Positions 46,317 through 56,067 of a stretch of DNA of 64,000 bases are shown one piece after another. Below the pieces are notes generated by a model, which ran no database searches, was not told the DNA's origin, and saw nothing but the letters and a program-made list of their open reading frames with translations. Each line of letters starts with the position of its first letter. Within the stretch, counting starts at the first letter, position 1. The position numbers were made by a program, and so were the translations under genes. Origin of the DNA: Chitinophaga sp. 180180018-3 (GTDB lineage: Bacteria; Bacteroidota; Bacteroidia; Chitinophagales; Chitinophagaceae); assembly GCF_037893185.1 (NCBI RefSeq), contig NZ_CP140772.1, positions 6,448,001 to 6,512,000 of the forward strand, given 5' to 3'.

Positions 46317-49300
46317 TTAGAGTGATAGTTTAAGGCCAAAAGTGAATTTCGGCTGAGGCTTCATTCCCCCCATTGGATATTCCGGATCTTCTCCTGCATG
46401 ATTAGCCAGTATGGTGAACAAATTGTTGCCCTGTGCATATAGTTGCAGGCCGCCAACATGGAGCGCTTTCGCCAGACTGCGTTTCAGGTTGTAGGTGATA
46501 TTTACTTCCTGCATGCGTATATGTGAAGCATTTTCTACCAGGTAGCTCATGTAAGGATAGAAGCGATCCCAGAAATAAAATTTAGGCTCATTGTCATTCA
46601 TCGGCAGTGGCACTATTTTCATGGGATCGCCATTCATCACCTCATTCAGTTTTTTGTTAGGGAGTACCCGGCTACTCCATAATGTGGGGTAGTTGAAAGA
46701 CATCCTGTTGAAGACATGCCCGAATTTGCCCGTTATAATAAAGGACAGATCAAAGTCATAGATTTTGAATGAGTTCATTATTCCCAGTGTATAGGGCGCT
46801 ACCTGTGGTCCCATGGCCAACATATAATCCCTGCCATCTCCGGGTGTCCAACCTGTGAAATTATACTTGTCGCCTTTAGCACCTTTAACATAGGGTTGTT
46901 TATCGTATACGCCTGCATACTGGAAGCTCCAGAGTGTGCTCGCATCCTTTCCTTCCACATAAGCACCGGATCCGCCACTAAATAACGTATAGGCGGGGTA
47001 GTTAGCCACAAATAAACTCGTTATACGGTTACGGTTATACGAAAAATTAATATCCCCGCTCCAAACGATATCATTTTTCCTGATTGGCAGAGATGTACCT
47101 ATTGTCAGCTCAATACCGCGGTTATTCATGGAAGCGTTGTTCAGCCGCTGGGAAGTAGTACCGTTCACCGCTGGTATCGACAGTACGGCTATAAGATCGC
47201 GGCCGTTTTTGTTATACATATCGATTTTCCCTCTCAGCTTTCCGTTAAACAGCATGTAATCGGCGCCCAGATTCCAGGTGCCGGTTTTCTCCCAGCGTAA
47301 TGTAGGATTGCCATAGCTGGAGATAGATGCCTTGAAGTCCTGCGTATAAACATCAGGAGTGGCCGTGGTAGCGATAAGCGGACGAAATGCGGTAGACTTG
47401 TCCACGTTACCATTATACCCATAGGTCAGGCGCAGCGTGAGCCGGTCTATCCAGGTAAGCCTGGTCATAAAAGGCTCCTGTTGCAAACGCCAGGCTCCAC
47501 CTATAGACCAAAAGGGTGCAAACCGGTATTTCGGATCATCAGTGATCAGGTTAGAGGCATCTGTGCGGTAACTGCCCGAGAGGGTATATCTGTTGTTGAA
47601 AGTATAGGCTGCATTAGCATACAGGGAGAAATATCTCTCTGTTCTGTAGGAAAAAGTATTGGTATAGGCAAAAGTCTGATTATTGCCCATCCAGTTTTTA
47701 ATAGGATTAAACGTACCTCCGGGGCCATTGGGAAACGTTCCCAGGGTCAGTGTCTGATCGTTATAGCCGTAGGCATCCGGATTGCCGAAAGTTTGTGTAA
47801 CCAGATTATTGACCTCCGAGCCGGCGATCATATTTACCTCATGCTTACGGCCAAATGAGCGATTAAAGTTCACCTGGTTACGGAAGTTATAAGCTTCTGC
47901 CCTGGTACGGTTCTGTGTAAGGATACCGCCTTTAGGCAGGTTCAGGGTAATGGCATTGGTTGTCTGATCCCAGGCAGCTGCCGTGTTTACTTTATTTCTT
48001 ACGTAAAACGACTGATCGCTATACAGCCCGCGATTAAACGTGTTAAACAGCTCATACTGAATCCTGCTATCAAAAGAAATACCTTTTGCCAGCCTGAAGG
48101 TGAGCCCTGCCTGCATACGGGCGTTAAGTTGCTGGGCGGTAATATCCCTGCCGGCTATTTCCTGGATGGGATTGTAGGTCCAGTCGGAGTACGGGAATTT
48201 ACTCGTAGGTACCTTTCTTTGCAGGATGGGCCAGTAGTATTGACTGATATTGGTGTACGAGCCATCCGGATTCACCAGCATATCATAAGGCGACAGCCCC
48301 TGTATATCTGCCAGGGAAACACCGTTATTATGTTGTTCGTTATACTGCAACATGGCAGAGGCGTTGAAGTCGAGCCATTTAAACACATTGGCACTGCCGC
48401 GGTAGTTGAACATATAATTTTTGTCGTAGGTTCCTTTGAAGTTGGACTGGTTTTTCCCGAACAGCAGGGAAACCACGTTGCTCATGCGTGTGCTGCCACC
48501 ATAGAGCGTCAGGTTATACTGCTGATTTACGGGGTTCGACAGGAGATAGCGGGATATCTGTGAGCGGTTATCCTGTGTTTTTAGCTTGTTCAGGACAGCA
48601 TCGCGTTGCGCATCCGGCAGGAAGCCCAGATAATTTTCGCTGAGTGCCACGGAGGCCTGAGACCATTGGAATCCGACATTTGAGGCAAAGTCGCCTGAGT
48701 TGGTAAGTGCTCCCCAGCGGTTGAAAGTGAGTTTTTCGTATTCCACAGTTTCCGCAGAAGAAGCCAGGGGATTGACATAGCCCAGATCAAACTTGCTGCC
48801 GACACGGGTAAATGCAGAAAGCTCCACGCGCAGTGGCACTCCTCTTGCTGATTTTTTGGTAGTCACCACTATCACTCCATTAGCGGAACGTGCGCCCCAG
48901 ATGGAGGCTGCAGCAGCATCTTTCAGGATAGTAATGCTTTCCACATCGTTAGGATTGATAGAGTTAAAATCGCCCTGTACAGCGAATCCATCTACTACTA
49001 CCAGTGGGCTGGCATTGGCATATAAGCTGGTTTTACCCCTGATTTCGAAGGTAGGGTTTCCGTCTACATCCAATTTTGCCTGCATACCTGCCGTAGTACC
49101 AATAAGCCGTTGTGCAATATTGATGGCCGGTTTATCGAGCTGCTGCCTGCTAATAGCATCATAAGAGCCGGTAGCGCGCTCCCGGGAAATGGTCTGATAG
49201 CCGGTCGACACTACGACTACCTTGTCCAACAGCGCGGTCTTTACCTTCAGGACGATCGTCAGGAAGGTTTTCCCCTCTGGTTTTATTCTAACTGTTTCGT

Positions 49301-49865
49301 ACCCAACACTGCCTATAAACAGGGTCGTATGATCATCTACCTCATTCAACGAAAATTCACCTTTATCGTTGGTTACCGTACCCATCGCTTTTCCCTCCAC
49401 GCGTATGCTCACGCCTACGAGGGGTTCGCCACTGACATCAGTAACGCGGCCCCGCAGGGGATATGTTTCTAAGATCGGTGTGGTGAAATCAGGCAACAGC
49501 ATTCCCCTGCGCTTTATCACGATCAGGTGATCGGCGATACTGTAAGAGTACGGCAATCCCTGCAGGCATGCTTCAAGCGCCTGTTGCAGCGTTGCATTGT
49601 TCAGCCTGAGGTGATGTAATACGGTATTGTCAATCAGCCTGTTATCAGCAATGAAAGAATAGCCCGTCTGTTTTTTGATTTCGTTCAGAGCGTGGTGAAT
49701 GCTCAGTTTTTCTTCAATAATAGTTACACGTTGTGAATAGATCTTAGCGCTCAGATGTAAGCTGATTATGAGTAACAAGGATGTCAGCCGCATAATCTTC
49801 CAAATTAAAAATGGCAATAAAAAGCCGTTGCCCCGGGGGGCTTTTACATTAACATTGAAATACAT
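46317..49865 (-). CDS. STN-domain SusC/RagA-family TonB-dependent transporter
   Basis: TonB-dependent importer that also signals. After the signal sequence (IMRLTSLLLIISLHLSAKIYSQ) comes an STN domain (ERLSIHHALNEIKKQTGYSF-like; LNNATLQQALEACLQGLPYSY), which contacts the FecR anti-sigma in the periplasm. Then the regulatory-like domain (LRGRVTDVSGEPLVGVSIRVEG), the plug start KVVVVSTGYQTISRERATGSYD, SusC plug motifs (SPLVVVDGFAV, ILKDAAAASIWGARSANGVIVVTTK) and a full barrel. 1182 aa is normal for this subclass. The ATG at 49865 is used; 49793, right before the signal peptide, is an alternative. It follows sigma and FecR genes on the same strand. Confidence 0.96.
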   Translation of the reverse strand: MYFNVNVKAPRGNGFLLPFLIWKIMRLTSLLLIISLHLSAKIYSQRVTIIEEKLSIHHALNEIKKQTGYSFIADNRLIDNTVLHHLRLNNATLQQALEACLQGLPYSYSIADHLIVIKRRGMLLPDFTTPILETYPLRGRVTDVSGEPLVGVSIRVEGKAMGTVTNDKGEFSLNEVDDHTTLFIGSVGYETVRIKPEGKTFLTIVLKVKTALLDKVVVVSTGYQTISRERATGSYDAISRQQLDKPAINIAQRLIGTTAGMQAKLDVDGNPTFEIRGKTSLYANASPLVVVDGFAVQGDFNSINPNDVESITILKDAAAASIWGARSANGVIVVTTKKSARGVPLRVELSAFTRVGSKFDLGYVNPLASSAETVEYEKLTFNRWGALTNSGDFASNVGFQWSQASVALSENYLGFLPDAQRDAVLNKLKTQDNRSQISRYLLSNPVNQQYNLTLYGGSTRMSNVVSLLFGKNQSNFKGTYDKNYMFNYRGSANVFKWLDFNASAMLQYNEQHNNGVSLADIQGLSPYDMLVNPDGSYTNISQYYWPILQRKVPTSKFPYSDWTYNPIQEIAGRDITAQQLNARMQAGLTFRLAKGISFDSRIQYELFNTFNRGLYSDQSFYVRNKVNTAAAWDQTTNAITLNLPKGGILTQNRTRAEAYNFRNQVNFNRSFGRKHEVNMIAGSEVNNLVTQTFGNPDAYGYNDQTLTLGTFPNGPGGTFNPIKNWMGNNQTFAYTNTFSYRTERYFSLYANAAYTFNNRYTLSGSYRTDASNLITDDPKYRFAPFWSIGGAWRLQQEPFMTRLTWIDRLTLRLTYGYNGNVDKSTAFRPLIATTATPDVYTQDFKASISSYGNPTLRWEKTGTWNLGADYMLFNGKLRGKIDMYNKNGRDLIAVLSIPAVNGTTSQRLNNASMNNRGIELTIGTSLPIRKNDIVWSGDINFSYNRNRITSLFVANYPAYTLFSGGSGAYVEGKDASTLWSFQYAGVYDKQPYVKGAKGDKYNFTGWTPGDGRDYMLAMGPQVAPYTLGIMNSFKIYDFDLSFIITGKFGHVFNRMSFNYPTLWSSRVLPNKKLNEVMNGDPMKIVPLPMNDNEPKFYFWDRFYPYMSYLVENASHIRMQEVNITYNLKRSLAKALHVGGLQLYAQGNNLFTILANHAGEDPEYPMGGMKPQPKFTFGLKLSL

Positions 49866-50136
49866 AATTTTGGATTGTTCGGGTAGACTTTGAAAAAGCG
49901 ATAAAATTCTTAGGCGCCCGGATATTTGGCCGGGAGTGAGTAGTGATCACTTCCGGCTTTCCATTAGGACATACCGGTTAGTTAGCAGGAATTTTGAATC
50001 ATGCGAAACAATTTTTTGGTTGAATAAATAATCTCCGGGGGTGGTGAGGCGCCGGTTGGTTCTATTTAAGGACGTACAAATTTTCCAACAGCTATCTTGT
50101 TGTAATACTATCGTTATGGTTGGTTAATGACTCCTG
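49866..50136 (-). other. 271-nt gap between fecR and the STN-susC gene
   Basis: No open frame or RNA gene seen. It contains GTGATCAC (49947-49954) and partial GC-rich dyads. In ECF/FecR systems this gap normally holds the sigma-dependent promoter of the SusC gene; I could not identify its boxes. Confidence 0.4.
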
Positions 50137-51270
50137 TTATCTGGCAGAAACGATTAATGTCTGATGTTCCAGACGCGCATCGATCCCATAAACAGCCAGG
50201 GCCTTTATTACGCTGGACAGATAAACATCTTTATCGATGATCCCTACAAATCCAGTACCTGGCAAAGTGCCATTCACTTTTATTTTCACATCATACCAGC
50301 GTGCGATTTTGCGTAACAACGTGGCAACGTCCCCACTTTCCAGGGAAAGCTGCCCATTGGTCCAAACTATAGCATCTCCGGCATTTTCGGGCTGGCTCAG
50401 GATTACCTGCGTTTGTCCCTTGTTCACTTGTGCCAGCTGGCCGGGTCGCAACATGGTTCCGTTCACTTTTGCCAGGCCTTCCAGTAAGGTCGTTTTCATG
50501 ACAGGCTCATCTTCATATGCATTTACATTGAAGGCAGTACCGAGGTCTTCGATCACATGCCTGCCAACCCGCACTTTAAATGGCTGAGCTGCATTATGTA
50601 CTACCTTGAAGTATACTTCGCCGGTAATGTCTACCACCCTTTCTTTTCCTGCAAAACTCAGCGGGTAACGAATAGAGCTGGCAGCATTCAGCCATACTTC
50701 TGTACCGTCCGGCAACAACATCTTCCATTGCCTGCTGTTATCGGTAGTAATGGTATTGTATACTGGCTGATCCGATGTTCCTTCATAGCGTATAGCGCCA
50801 TTTTCTTTCACCACCTTTACCTTCCCCTGCATAGCCACTGTACCATTCGTGATGCTGTCTAACACAATCGAGCTGCCATCAGACAATTGAAGAACCGCAC
50901 CATTATGGCCGGGCGCCTTGTCGTGAGCAGCCAGCAGCACAGGTGCTGTTGGCTGATGACGCTGGTACATTCCTATCCCGATGAGCAGCAAAACTGCTGC
51001 AGCCACAGTACTCCATAATAATATACGCCGCGGTCGTACCGTTCTCATCCGCTGCCCCTGCTCTGCCCGTACCCGCTGCAGTAACCGGGCTTTCATCCGT
51101 TCCTGCAAATCATTCCTCTCGTTCAACGATACATCAGCATCGCTGTTTAATTCATCCAGGCGATCCAGATAGCTCTCCACCAGCCGGATTTCCGCCGGAG
51201 TGGCCTGTCCCGCTTCGTACTTCTTCAGTATGGATAATAAATGCTTCCGATGCCAGTCGGAAAAATACAT
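50137..51270 (-). CDS. FecR-family anti-sigma factor
   Basis: Inner-membrane protein that holds the ECF sigma factor until the STN domain of the loaded SusC signals. N-terminal cytosolic helices (LLSILKKYEAGQATPAEIRLVESYLDRLDE), one TM segment (ILLWSTVAAAVLLLIGIGMY), then a periplasmic FecR domain with LPDGTEVWLNAASSIRYPLSFAGKERVVDITGEVYFKV and HVIEDLGTAFNVNAYEDEP. The C-terminal DUF4974-type end is ARWYDVKIKVNG. I place the start at 51270 (MYFSDWHRKHLL); 51294 adds eight residues. It lies ~60 nt after the sigma gene. Confidence 0.94.
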   Translation of the reverse strand: MYFSDWHRKHLLSILKKYEAGQATPAEIRLVESYLDRLDELNSDADVSLNERNDLQERMKARLLQRVRAEQGQRMRTVRPRRILLWSTVAAAVLLLIGIGMYQRHQPTAPVLLAAHDKAPGHNGAVLQLSDGSSIVLDSITNGTVAMQGKVKVVKENGAIRYEGTSDQPVYNTITTDNSRQWKMLLPDGTEVWLNAASSIRYPLSFAGKERVVDITGEVYFKVVHNAAQPFKVRVGRHVIEDLGTAFNVNAYEDEPVMKTTLLEGLAKVNGTMLRPGQLAQVNKGQTQVILSQPENAGDAIVWTNGQLSLESGDVATLLRKIARWYDVKIKVNGTLPGTGFVGIIDKDVYLSSVIKALAVYGIDARLEHQTLIVSAR

Positions 51271-51331
51271 AGAACCACTTTTTAGTATAGTCACAGAAAA
51301 AATGCTTGTTTCCCGGAAAAGTGAAAAAAAA

Positions 51332-51910
51332 TTAAAAAATTTCTGAGAAAAGGAGATAGCATATTGCCAACAGGGCAGCCAGACGGGTACGCAGGTGGCG
51401 TAGCGACAGGCTCAGGTTATTTTGTATAGTTTTGGGAGACAGGTCCATGGAAACAGCTATCTCCTTAACAGACAACTCTTTAATATAGTGCTGAATAAAA
51501 ATATGTCGTTGGGTTTCCGGTAGCGTCCCTATCCAGGCTTCTATCAGGCTAATGAGATCTTTCTGCTTCAACAGCACATCTGCCTCATAGGGAGAATAAA
51601 GCAATGTTTCAAACAGATCAAAGAAAGCAGGTATTTTCTGACGGGTAACAAAATTAATGAGCCTGAAACGAACGGCCTGCTCAAGATATGCCGGTAAATG
51701 CCGGACATGTAGCTCTTTTCGTCGTTTCCAGATATCCATAAATATATCCTGTATAATTTCTTCGGCCTGCCCGGAGTCGGCCAGCTTGCGACAGGCAGAT
51801 CTGTAAAGTTGTTGCCAGTAGCGATCATAGATTTCCGCAAAAGCCGTTTCATTACTGCTTTTAAGCAGGTCAATCAGTTGCTCATCGGTATATTCCACAT
51901 ACGGACGCAT
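51332..51910 (-). CDS. ECF RNA polymerase sigma factor (FecI-like)
   Basis: A 192-residue sigma-70 of the extracytoplasmic class. Region 2: LLKSSNETAFAEIYDRYWQQLYRSACRKLADSGQAEEIIQDIFMDIWKRR. Region 4: LPETQRHIFIQHYIKELSVKEIAVSMDLSPKTIQNNLSLSLRHLR. It ends in a hydrophobic tail (LAALLAICYLLFSEIF). First gene of the minus-strand unit with fecR, susC, susD and the thioredoxin gene, which it likely turns on when the cognate substrate is bound outside. Confidence 0.95.
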   Translation of the reverse strand: MRPYVEYTDEQLIDLLKSSNETAFAEIYDRYWQQLYRSACRKLADSGQAEEIIQDIFMDIWKRRKELHVRHLPAYLEQAVRFRLINFVTRQKIPAFFDLFETLLYSPYEADVLLKQKDLISLIEAWIGTLPETQRHIFIQHYIKELSVKEIAVSMDLSPKTIQNNLSLSLRHLRTRLAALLAICYLLFSEIF

Positions 51911-51966
51911 AGAAGAAATGAAATATGGTTGGCGGCATAAAAATATAATTTTTTCTATTCAGATGC

Positions 51967-53373
51967 TTAAATATTCACCGCTTTCCCTCCCGCTCCGATG
52001 AGGAAGGCATCTTTCAATGCCTCTGAGTAGGTAGGATGTGCATAGCAGATCCTGAACATTTCATCAGCGGTTGTTTCATGTGCCATCCCTACTGCAGCCT
52101 GCCCAATGACGTCCGCGGCCCTCGGGCCTATGATATGAACGCCCAGCACTTCATTATAGGCTTCGGCTATCAGTACTTTTACAAAGCCATCGGTGTCCAT
52201 AGAGGCTCTTGCGCGGGCACTGGCCATATAAGGGAACTTCCCGGAACGGTAAGCAATGCCCGCTGCTTTCAGTTGTTCCTCAGTAGCCCCTACTGAAGCC
52301 ACTTCCGGCCAGGTATAAACTACGTTGGGAACAAGATTATAATCGATATGCGGCTTTAATCCGGCAATCACCTCTGCCACCAGGGTTCCTTCTTCTTCAG
52401 CTTTATGTGCCAGCATGGGCCCTTCAATCACATCTCCGATAGCGTAAATATTCGGAACCGTAGTTTGCAAAACGCTGTTAACAGGGATCTTTCCGTTCTT
52501 CGCAGGTACAATGCCCACTGCTTTCAGATTCAAACCATTAGTGTAGGCTCTTCTGCCTACCGCCACCATGCAGTAGTCGGCGCTCAGCTCCGTTTGTTTG
52601 CCATCCTGACCGAGGAAGCCCACCACTGCTGCAGTACCGGAATTGGTGGCAGATTGCACCTTGCTGTTCAGCCGGATGTCAATTCCTAATGCAGTCAGCG
52701 ATTTCTGCAGCGCTTTTCCGAGCTCCCTGTCCATCGTAGGAATGAGCGAATCAGCATATTCGATGATAGTAACATGGGTACCAATGCGGGCATATACAGA
52801 GGCCATCTCCACTCCGATCACACCTCCGCCGATAATGATCACAGCCGCGGGTTGTGCTGAAAGCGACAAGCCTTCTGTGGAAGTAATAATTCTTTCTTTA
52901 TCGATAGTGATACCTGGAAGTGTAGCAGGTTTTGAACCGGTTGCGATCACAAAATAACGCGCGTTAAGGAGTATATCGCCGCCAGATGTGCTAACCTTTA
53001 ACCGGTGTGCATCCACAAAACTGCCGGTGCCGTGATGTACATCTATCTTATTCTTCTTCATCAGATATACCAGCCCGGATATATTCTGCTTAACTACCTC
53101 CTGCTTCCGCTGAATAAACCGGCTGAAGTTGAGCTTCAGCTCATTGATGTCAATTCCATGAGTACCGAACTGTGTTTCCGCTTTATGATAGTGCTCAGAG
53201 CTGTCCAGTAAAGCCTTGGCAGGTATGCAGCCAACATTGGTACATGTTCCGCCCAATGTATCATACTTCTCTACAAGTGCCACCTTAAAACCCAGCTGTG
53301 CAGCCCGGATGGCACCAACATAACCACCGGGGCCGGATCCGATGACAACCACATCGTAATTAGTAGTTTCCAT
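51967..53373 (-). CDS. lpdA: Dihydrolipoyl dehydrogenase
   Basis: E3 component of 2-oxoacid dehydrogenase complexes; reoxidises dihydrolipoamide with NAD+. FAD motif VVIGSGPGGYVGAIRAAQLG at the N-terminus, redox disulfide in GGTCTNVGCIPAKALL, NAD-binding IIGGGVIGVEMASVYARIG, second FAD motif IYAIGDVIEGPMLAHKAEEEG, and the C-terminal active-site pair in CYAHPTYSEALKDAF. 468 aa is exact for the family. It stands alone here without E1/E2 genes, which is common. A palindrome ~60 nt upstream may govern it or the divergent gene. Confidence 0.96.
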   Translation of the reverse strand: METTNYDVVVIGSGPGGYVGAIRAAQLGFKVALVEKYDTLGGTCTNVGCIPAKALLDSSEHYHKAETQFGTHGIDINELKLNFSRFIQRKQEVVKQNISGLVYLMKKNKIDVHHGTGSFVDAHRLKVSTSGGDILLNARYFVIATGSKPATLPGITIDKERIITSTEGLSLSAQPAAVIIIGGGVIGVEMASVYARIGTHVTIIEYADSLIPTMDRELGKALQKSLTALGIDIRLNSKVQSATNSGTAAVVGFLGQDGKQTELSADYCMVAVGRRAYTNGLNLKAVGIVPAKNGKIPVNSVLQTTVPNIYAIGDVIEGPMLAHKAEEEGTLVAEVIAGLKPHIDYNLVPNVVYTWPEVASVGATEEQLKAAGIAYRSGKFPYMASARARASMDTDGFVKVLIAEAYNEVLGVHIIGPRAADVIGQAAVGMAHETTADEMFRICYAHPTYSEALKDAFLIGAGGKAVNI

Positions 53374-53432
53374 GATAAGTGATCATTTTTAAGTAGCTGA
53401 CAGCTACTTCGGAGTAAAGGTAGGGAAATTAA

Positions 53433-53460
53433 TTAAAATATACCGTTCGGTATATTTTAA
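53433..53460. promoter_or_regulatory. 28-bp palindrome in the lpdA-53533 intergenic region, TetR-operator-like
   Basis: Two exactly complementary 13-nt arms (TTAAAATATACCG and its complement) flank TT. The core TACCGTTCGGTA resembles TetR-family operators. No TetR gene is in the window. It is 60 nt from the lpdA start and 73 nt from the divergent small-protein gene. Confidence 0.6.
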
Positions 53461-53532
53461 CCATGGATAAAAATCAGTAATTAAAATTTGCAACAACGTA
53501 TCATTTTTAACAAATTGGACTATATTTGTTGA

Positions 53533-53895
53533 ATGGGGCAGCCAGCATATTCTACTGTACATAAATTGCTATCTTACTTTTTACTCGCCGTCATGTTATT
53601 CGTGCAGGCAGTGAAAGTCGGCCATACGCACGCAACAGCAGGATATCATGTCATTTCCGTAAAACCCGCTACCACAACCGGCGATATAATTCCGGTATTG
53701 ACAGATGGTAATGCCCATCATTGTAATATCTGTGATTATGAACTTACGAAAGATGCTGTGCCGATGCATAGTCTTTCTTTTCTTCCGTTACAGCAGCAGA
53801 TTGCTGTAAGATATAAATTCCTTCACACCCGGTTTCTTGCCGTTATTCACCAGGCGCAGACTAACAAAGGCCCGCCCGGTGCCCGACCTGTCTAA
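53533..53895 (+). CDS. Small secreted His/Cys-rich protein, 120 aa
   Basis: Signal peptide or anchor in residues 10-27 (LLSYFLLAVMLFVQAVKV), then a short periplasmic part with several His (VGHTHATAGYH) and the motif AHHCNICDYELTKDA. That motif, a pair of His and a C-x-x-C, could bind a metal ion. I have a sense of similar Bacteroidota proteins next to TonB receptors, but I know no assigned function. It is followed 39 nt later by an ABC exporter and a TonB receptor on the same strand, so a role in metal or metal-chelate traffic is a reasonable guess. A -7-like TATATTTG (53521-53528) lies only four bases before the ATG, so the mRNA may be nearly leaderless or the start may be annotated too early. 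Confidence 0.7.
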   Translation: MGQPAYSTVHKLLSYFLLAVMLFVQAVKVGHTHATAGYHVISVKPATTTGDIIPVLTDGNAHHCNICDYELTKDAVPMHSLSFLPLQQQIAVRYKFLHTRFLAVIHQAQTNKGPPGARPV

Positions 53896-53934
53896 TCTTT
53901 CTTCTCTTATTTATTGACCAGCAATTGAAAAATT

Positions 53935-54642
53935 ATGTTGCAGGCTATTGAGCTGACCTGTCGGTTTAGTCAGCATACGGCATTACATGCCTTAAACCTC
54001 GAAGTGGGCCGCGGGGAAGTGTTCTGTTTACTGGGGCCTAATGGCGCCGGAAAAACAACTACCATCAACTGTTTCCTGGGCTTCATAACGCCAACCCGCG
54101 GAGAAGCACGTGTAAATGATATACCAGTACAGCAACATCATGGGGAAACGAGGCGACATATTGCTTATATCCCTGAAACGGTAATGCTGTATCCTTATCT
54201 CAGCGGGCTGGAGAACCTGGAATTCTTTCATGCACTGACCGGCATCGCGTATTCAAAAGACGAGCTGGTGCAAATCCTGCAGGATGCAGGCCTGGCGCCG
54301 TCGGCTATTCACCGGCGCGTGCATACTTATTCGAAAGGGATGCGTCAGAAAGTAGGTATTGCTATAGCTGTGGCTAAGAACGCCGGTGCCTTGTTGCTTG
54401 ATGAGCCAACATCAGGACTGGATCCGGCTGCGAGCAACGAATTTTCTGCGCTGCTACAGCGCTTCAGCCGGGAGGGCAGAGCCGTGCTGATGGCTACGCA
54501 CGACCTTTACCGCGCCAGAGAAGTAGCTACCCGCATCGGTATCATGAAAGAAGGTCGCCTGCTCAAAGTAATGAATGCAGAAGAAGTAGATCATTACGCG
54601 TTGGAGAATATTTACATGGAACATATGACCACAGCTGAATAA
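53935..54642 (+). CDS. ABC transporter ATP-binding protein (ABC-2/NosF-like)
   Basis: Cytosolic ATPase of an exporter-type ABC system. Walker A LLGPNGAGKTTTIN, signature YSKGMRQKVGIAIA, Walker B GALLLDEPTSGLDP, H-loop MATHD. 235 aa, single domain. The closest general types are NosF, drug-resistance and lantibiotic-immunity (LanF) ATPases. The stop is followed after 3 nt by the start of a permease gene, and the run continues through a second permease and a TonB receptor. Confidence 0.93.
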   Translation: MLQAIELTCRFSQHTALHALNLEVGRGEVFCLLGPNGAGKTTTINCFLGFITPTRGEARVNDIPVQQHHGETRRHIAYIPETVMLYPYLSGLENLEFFHALTGIAYSKDELVQILQDAGLAPSAIHRRVHTYSKGMRQKVGIAIAVAKNAGALLLDEPTSGLDPAASNEFSALLQRFSREGRAVLMATHDLYRAREVATRIGIMKEGRLLKVMNAEEVDHYALENIYMEHMTTAE

Positions 54643-54645
54643 TCT

Positions 54646-56067
54646 ATGCTTAAAATAATTGTTGCCCGGGAGTGGCAAACCATCTGGCGCAGTAAAACCC
54701 TGACCGCCGGATGGCTGTTCCTCCTTATCATGCTTGGAATCGCATTTGCCGGAACACAGCAACAGGTAACCCGGTTAGCGCAGCAGCGAGCCATGGCCGA
54801 TTCGCTATTCCGTTATCAGTGGACACAACTGAAAGCGGAAAACCCGCACTCCGCTGCACATTTCGGCACTTATATTTACAAGCCGGTAAGTACATTGAGT
54901 GTATTTGATAATGGCATTCATCACTTCAGCGGCTATACGCTGCGTGTGGAGGCACATGTGCAACACATGCTGGCTGCAGCCCCTGCCACACCAGCCGATA
55001 ACTATCTGCGCTTCGGGGAATTCAGCATGGCCACTGTATTGCAGCTGTTCTTTCCATTGCTGATTATCTTTTTCTGCTATAACAGCTATGTGCAGGAAAG
55101 AGAACAAGGTACATTAAAAATACTGCTACTACAGGGAGCAGGCAACAGGCTGTTGCTTACCGGTAAAGCACTGTCTGGGTTATTGATCAGCAACGCTATG
55201 CTATTGGTATCTCTCGTCATATTCTTCTCTATACTATTCCTGTTCAATAAATTCCATAGCAACACAGATGTAACCGCTGCCTGCCTCCTGATGCTGGCTT
55301 ACGCAGTGTATGCCAGTATCCTGGTACTTTGCTGCATTATTATTTCCTTTCTTTCCAAAACCGGCAGACAGGCGTTGATTATACTGCTGGGGGCCTGGCT
55401 GGCTGGCGCAGTACTCATTCCCCGGATGGCTGCCACAGCCGGCAATATCCTGTATCCGCTTCCCTCCTGGTATGAATTGCAGGAAAGTATCAGCCGTGCA
55501 GAAAAATTCGGTATCGATGGCAAGGAACCAAGAGAGCAGCGACAGGAAAAACTAACGGCAGCATGGTTGAAAAAATATCATGTAAAAACGGTAAACGAAC
55601 TGCCTGTCAACTTTGACGCCATACAGATGCAGGCAGCAGAAGAATATATGCAACAGATCTACGACAGGCATATTGCAGCTATCGATAGCATTATCAGGCA
55701 TCAGAACAATATCATCGGTTACGCAGCTATACTCAATCCATATCTTGCCATACAACATGTATCCATGGGTCTATCGGGCAGCGATTATCAGCATCATGCA
55801 CATTTTTTTGCAGCTGCACGCCTGTATCGAAACAATTTCATACGACGGTTGAATGAGCAACTGGCTTATGGTGGCAGTAAAACCGGTGATCACAACTGGA
55901 AGGCTGATGCTGCTTTTTTCCGGAAGATGCCGGTTTTCAAATACCGGCCCCCATCCCTGCAAGCGGTGCTGCTGCAGCAATTACCTTACATAGCACTACT
56001 CATCGCATGGTTACTGGCCGGTTACCTTTTACTTATAAGACTATCCAGCAATGAATCAGTTATTTAA
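54646..56067 (+). CDS. ABC-2 type permease, first of a pair (DUF3526-like)
   Basis: Inner-membrane subunit with a helix near residue 25, a large periplasmic loop (~50-120), then a group of helices (LQLFFPLLIIFFCYNSYVQEREQGTLKILLLQG, MLLVSLVIFFSILFLF, ILVLCCIIISFLSKTGRQALIILLGAWLAGAVLI), a second soluble segment and a final helix (ALLIAWLLAGYLLLIRL). The QEREQGTL motif after the helix is typical of ABC-2 permeases that pair with NosF-like ATPases. Its 3' end overlaps the next gene by 17 nt, indicating translational coupling. The substrate is unknown. Confidence 0.88.
   Translation: MLKIIVAREWQTIWRSKTLTAGWLFLLIMLGIAFAGTQQQVTRLAQQRAMADSLFRYQWTQLKAENPHSAAHFGTYIYKPVSTLSVFDNGIHHFSGYTLRVEAHVQHMLAAAPATPADNYLRFGEFSMATVLQLFFPLLIIFFCYNSYVQEREQGTLKILLLQGAGNRLLLTGKALSGLLISNAMLLVSLVIFFSILFLFNKFHSNTDVTAACLLMLAYAVYASILVLCCIIISFLSKTGRQALIILLGAWLAGAVLIPRMAATAGNILYPLPSWYELQESISRAEKFGIDGKEPREQRQEKLTAAWLKKYHVKTVNELPVNFDAIQMQAAEEYMQQIYDRHIAAIDSIIRHQNNIIGYAAILNPYLAIQHVSMGLSGSDYQHHAHFFAAARLYRNNFIRRLNEQLAYGGSKTGDHNWKADAAFFRKMPVFKYRPPSLQAVLLQQLPYIALLIAWLLAGYLLLIRLSSNESVI

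Noticed and set aside
53533..53895. The His/Cys-rich small protein as a RiPP precursor
   Set aside because: It has an N-terminal membrane or signal segment, no double-Gly site and no Ser/Thr/Cys-rich tail.
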